NCBI GenBank assembly: GCA_958419975.1
Contig: CATZIG010000117.1
Span: 1-6,543, forward strand
Source: an uncultured Collinsella sp.
GTDB taxonomy: Bacteria > Actinomycetota > Coriobacteriia > Coriobacteriales > Coriobacteriaceae
Length of the DNA: 6,543 nucleotides
Reading direction: 5' to 3'
Of this stretch, positions 5,932 through 6,543 are shown in pieces. Positions within the stretch are counted from its first letter, which is position 1. The number at the start of each line of letters is the position of its first letter. Position numbers and translations under genes: made by a program. A model generated the notes under the pieces. The model saw only the letters and a list, made by a program, of their open reading frames with translations. It did no database searches and had not been told where the DNA came from.

Positions 5932-5937
5932 TACAAT
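5932..5937 (+). promoter_or_regulatory. Possible -10 element for the flippase-like gene
   Basis: TACAAT matches the -10 consensus at five of six bases, 33 bases before the ATG at 5971. No convincing -35 lies 16-18 bases upstream. A promoter is expected in 5863-5970 because the tRNA terminator precedes it; the rest of this spacer shows nothing else recognisable. Confidence 0.35.
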
Positions 5938-5970
5938 ATCCAAGATATTTTGACTGTTAGAAGGAGTCTC

Positions 5971-6543
5971 ATGACGGAGTCCTCTCAGCATACGTCTAAG
6001 CCCCAGGTCGAGGTTGAGGCCTCGGGCGGAGATGACAATAAGAGCGCACGCCGCGGCGCCATCTTTATCGGCGTTGTGCTGGTGGGTTATATCGTCTATC
6101 TGGTGGTAACCGGGCAGATGGGGCAGTTCTGGGCCGCTATGTCGAGCGTCCAGGCGCCATGGCTCGTTGTCGCGTGTCTTTGCATGTTCATGTATCTGTT
6201 CTTTGGCATTGTGGCCTATGCGATCGCCGTCTGGCTCGACCCATATTCGCCCGTCGGCATCCGCGACCTGATCTCGGTCGAGGCGAGTGGCATCTTCTTT
6301 GGCAACCTGACGCCCATGATGATGGGCTCGACTCCCGCCCAGATCTACCGCCTGACCAAGGCGGGCCAAAATGTCGGCGAGGCCGGAGCAACGCAGTTCA
6401 CGCGCTTTATCGTGTACCAGTTTGGTCTCGTTGCCTGGGGCGCTATCCTACTGCTTGCTCGCATGCCGTTTTTTGCCGAGCGCTATGGCGACATGACGCT
6501 GCTGTGCGTCTTTAGCTTTGGCGGGCACTGCTGCATCTTGCTG
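5971..6543 (+). CDS. Flippase-like membrane protein (LPG synthase TM / UPF0104 family), 5' part
   Basis: The frame is open from ATG 5971 to the window edge (191 codons, no stop), so the gene is cut off. AAGGAG (5961-5966) is four bases before the ATG, slightly close but strong. The first 28 residues are hydrophilic and partly acidic, ending in KSARR, and should be cytoplasmic. Hydrophobic segments lie near residues 30-47, 64-89, 146-163 and 176-191. Between the second and third is GIFFGNLTPMMMGSTPAQIY followed by RLTKAGQNVGEA (107-138). This matches the family signature 'FxNxTPxxxGGxPxxxYxLxxxGxxxxEA' of proteins related to the membrane half of MprF and to archaeal AglD-like proteins. Such proteins are thought to move lipid-linked substrates across the membrane. 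Family members usually have about 300-350 aa, so roughly half is present. The substrate is unknown; a soluble lysyl-transferase domain of full MprF cannot be ruled out downstream but is less likely. GG of the signature is GS here. Confidence 0.8.
   Translation, partial: MTESSQHTSKPQVEVEASGGDDNKSARRGAIFIGVVLVGYIVYLVVTGQMGQFWAAMSSVQAPWLVVACLCMFMYLFFGIVAYAIAVWLDPYSPVGIRDLISVEASGIFFGNLTPMMMGSTPAQIYRLTKAGQNVGEAGATQFTRFIVYQFGLVAWGAILLLARMPFFAERYGDMTLLCVFSFGGHCCILL

Noticed and set aside
5634..5960. 108-codon plus-strand frame across the tRNA
   Set aside because: It runs through the tRNA-Glu gene and its terminator, with no ribosome binding site and no protein-like motifs.
5815..6369. 184-codon minus-strand frame opposite the membrane protein gene
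   Set aside because: It covers the tRNA terminator and the start of the flippase-like gene; the plus-strand frame has a good ribosome binding site, membrane segments and a family signature.

Overview
The window looks like a chromosomal segment from a high-GC Gram-positive bacterium. Strong G/C-ending codon preference, AGGAGG-type ribosome binding sites and intrinsic terminators with short T tracts fit a gut actinobacterium of the Coriobacteriia (Collinsella or a relative). That assignment is inferred from composition, protein character and gene order, not from a database match. All supported genes are on the + strand, and the spaces between them are short (74 to about 190 bases), so no stretch over 300 bases lacks a gene.

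Positions 1-2936 are the general phosphotransferase (PTS) block. The window opens in the last 29 codons of a ptsH-like gene (HPr). An intrinsic terminator follows, and then a short region with a candidate promoter and two symmetrical elements. Next comes ptsI (Enzyme I, complete, all key catalytic residues recognisable). A PfkB-family sugar-phosphate kinase of the 1-phosphofructokinase/tagatose-6-phosphate kinase type follows and ends at a strong terminator.

Positions 2996-4128 hold a second kinase of the same subfamily. It is also 310 aa and about half identical to the first by hand alignment, and it has its own likely promoter and a strong terminator. Together these genes fit PTS sugar uptake: Enzyme I and HPr supply the phosphoryl group, a PTS permease outside the window would deliver sugar phosphate (for example fructose 1-phosphate), and the kinases would make the bisphosphate that enters glycolysis.

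Positions 4129-6543 are housekeeping genes. They comprise a class II CCA-adding tRNA nucleotidyltransferase with an HD domain, a tRNA-Glu(CTC) gene with encoded CCA and its own promoter and terminator, and the 5' part of a multi-pass membrane protein of the lysylphosphatidylglycerol-synthase-TM/flippase-like (UPF0104) family, which runs off the right edge.

I see no mobile element, CRISPR array, prophage or defence system, and no clearly new system. The points most worth a second look are the paired kinases, which share unusual substitutions in two normally glycine-rich motifs, and the compact regulatory region between ptsH and ptsI.
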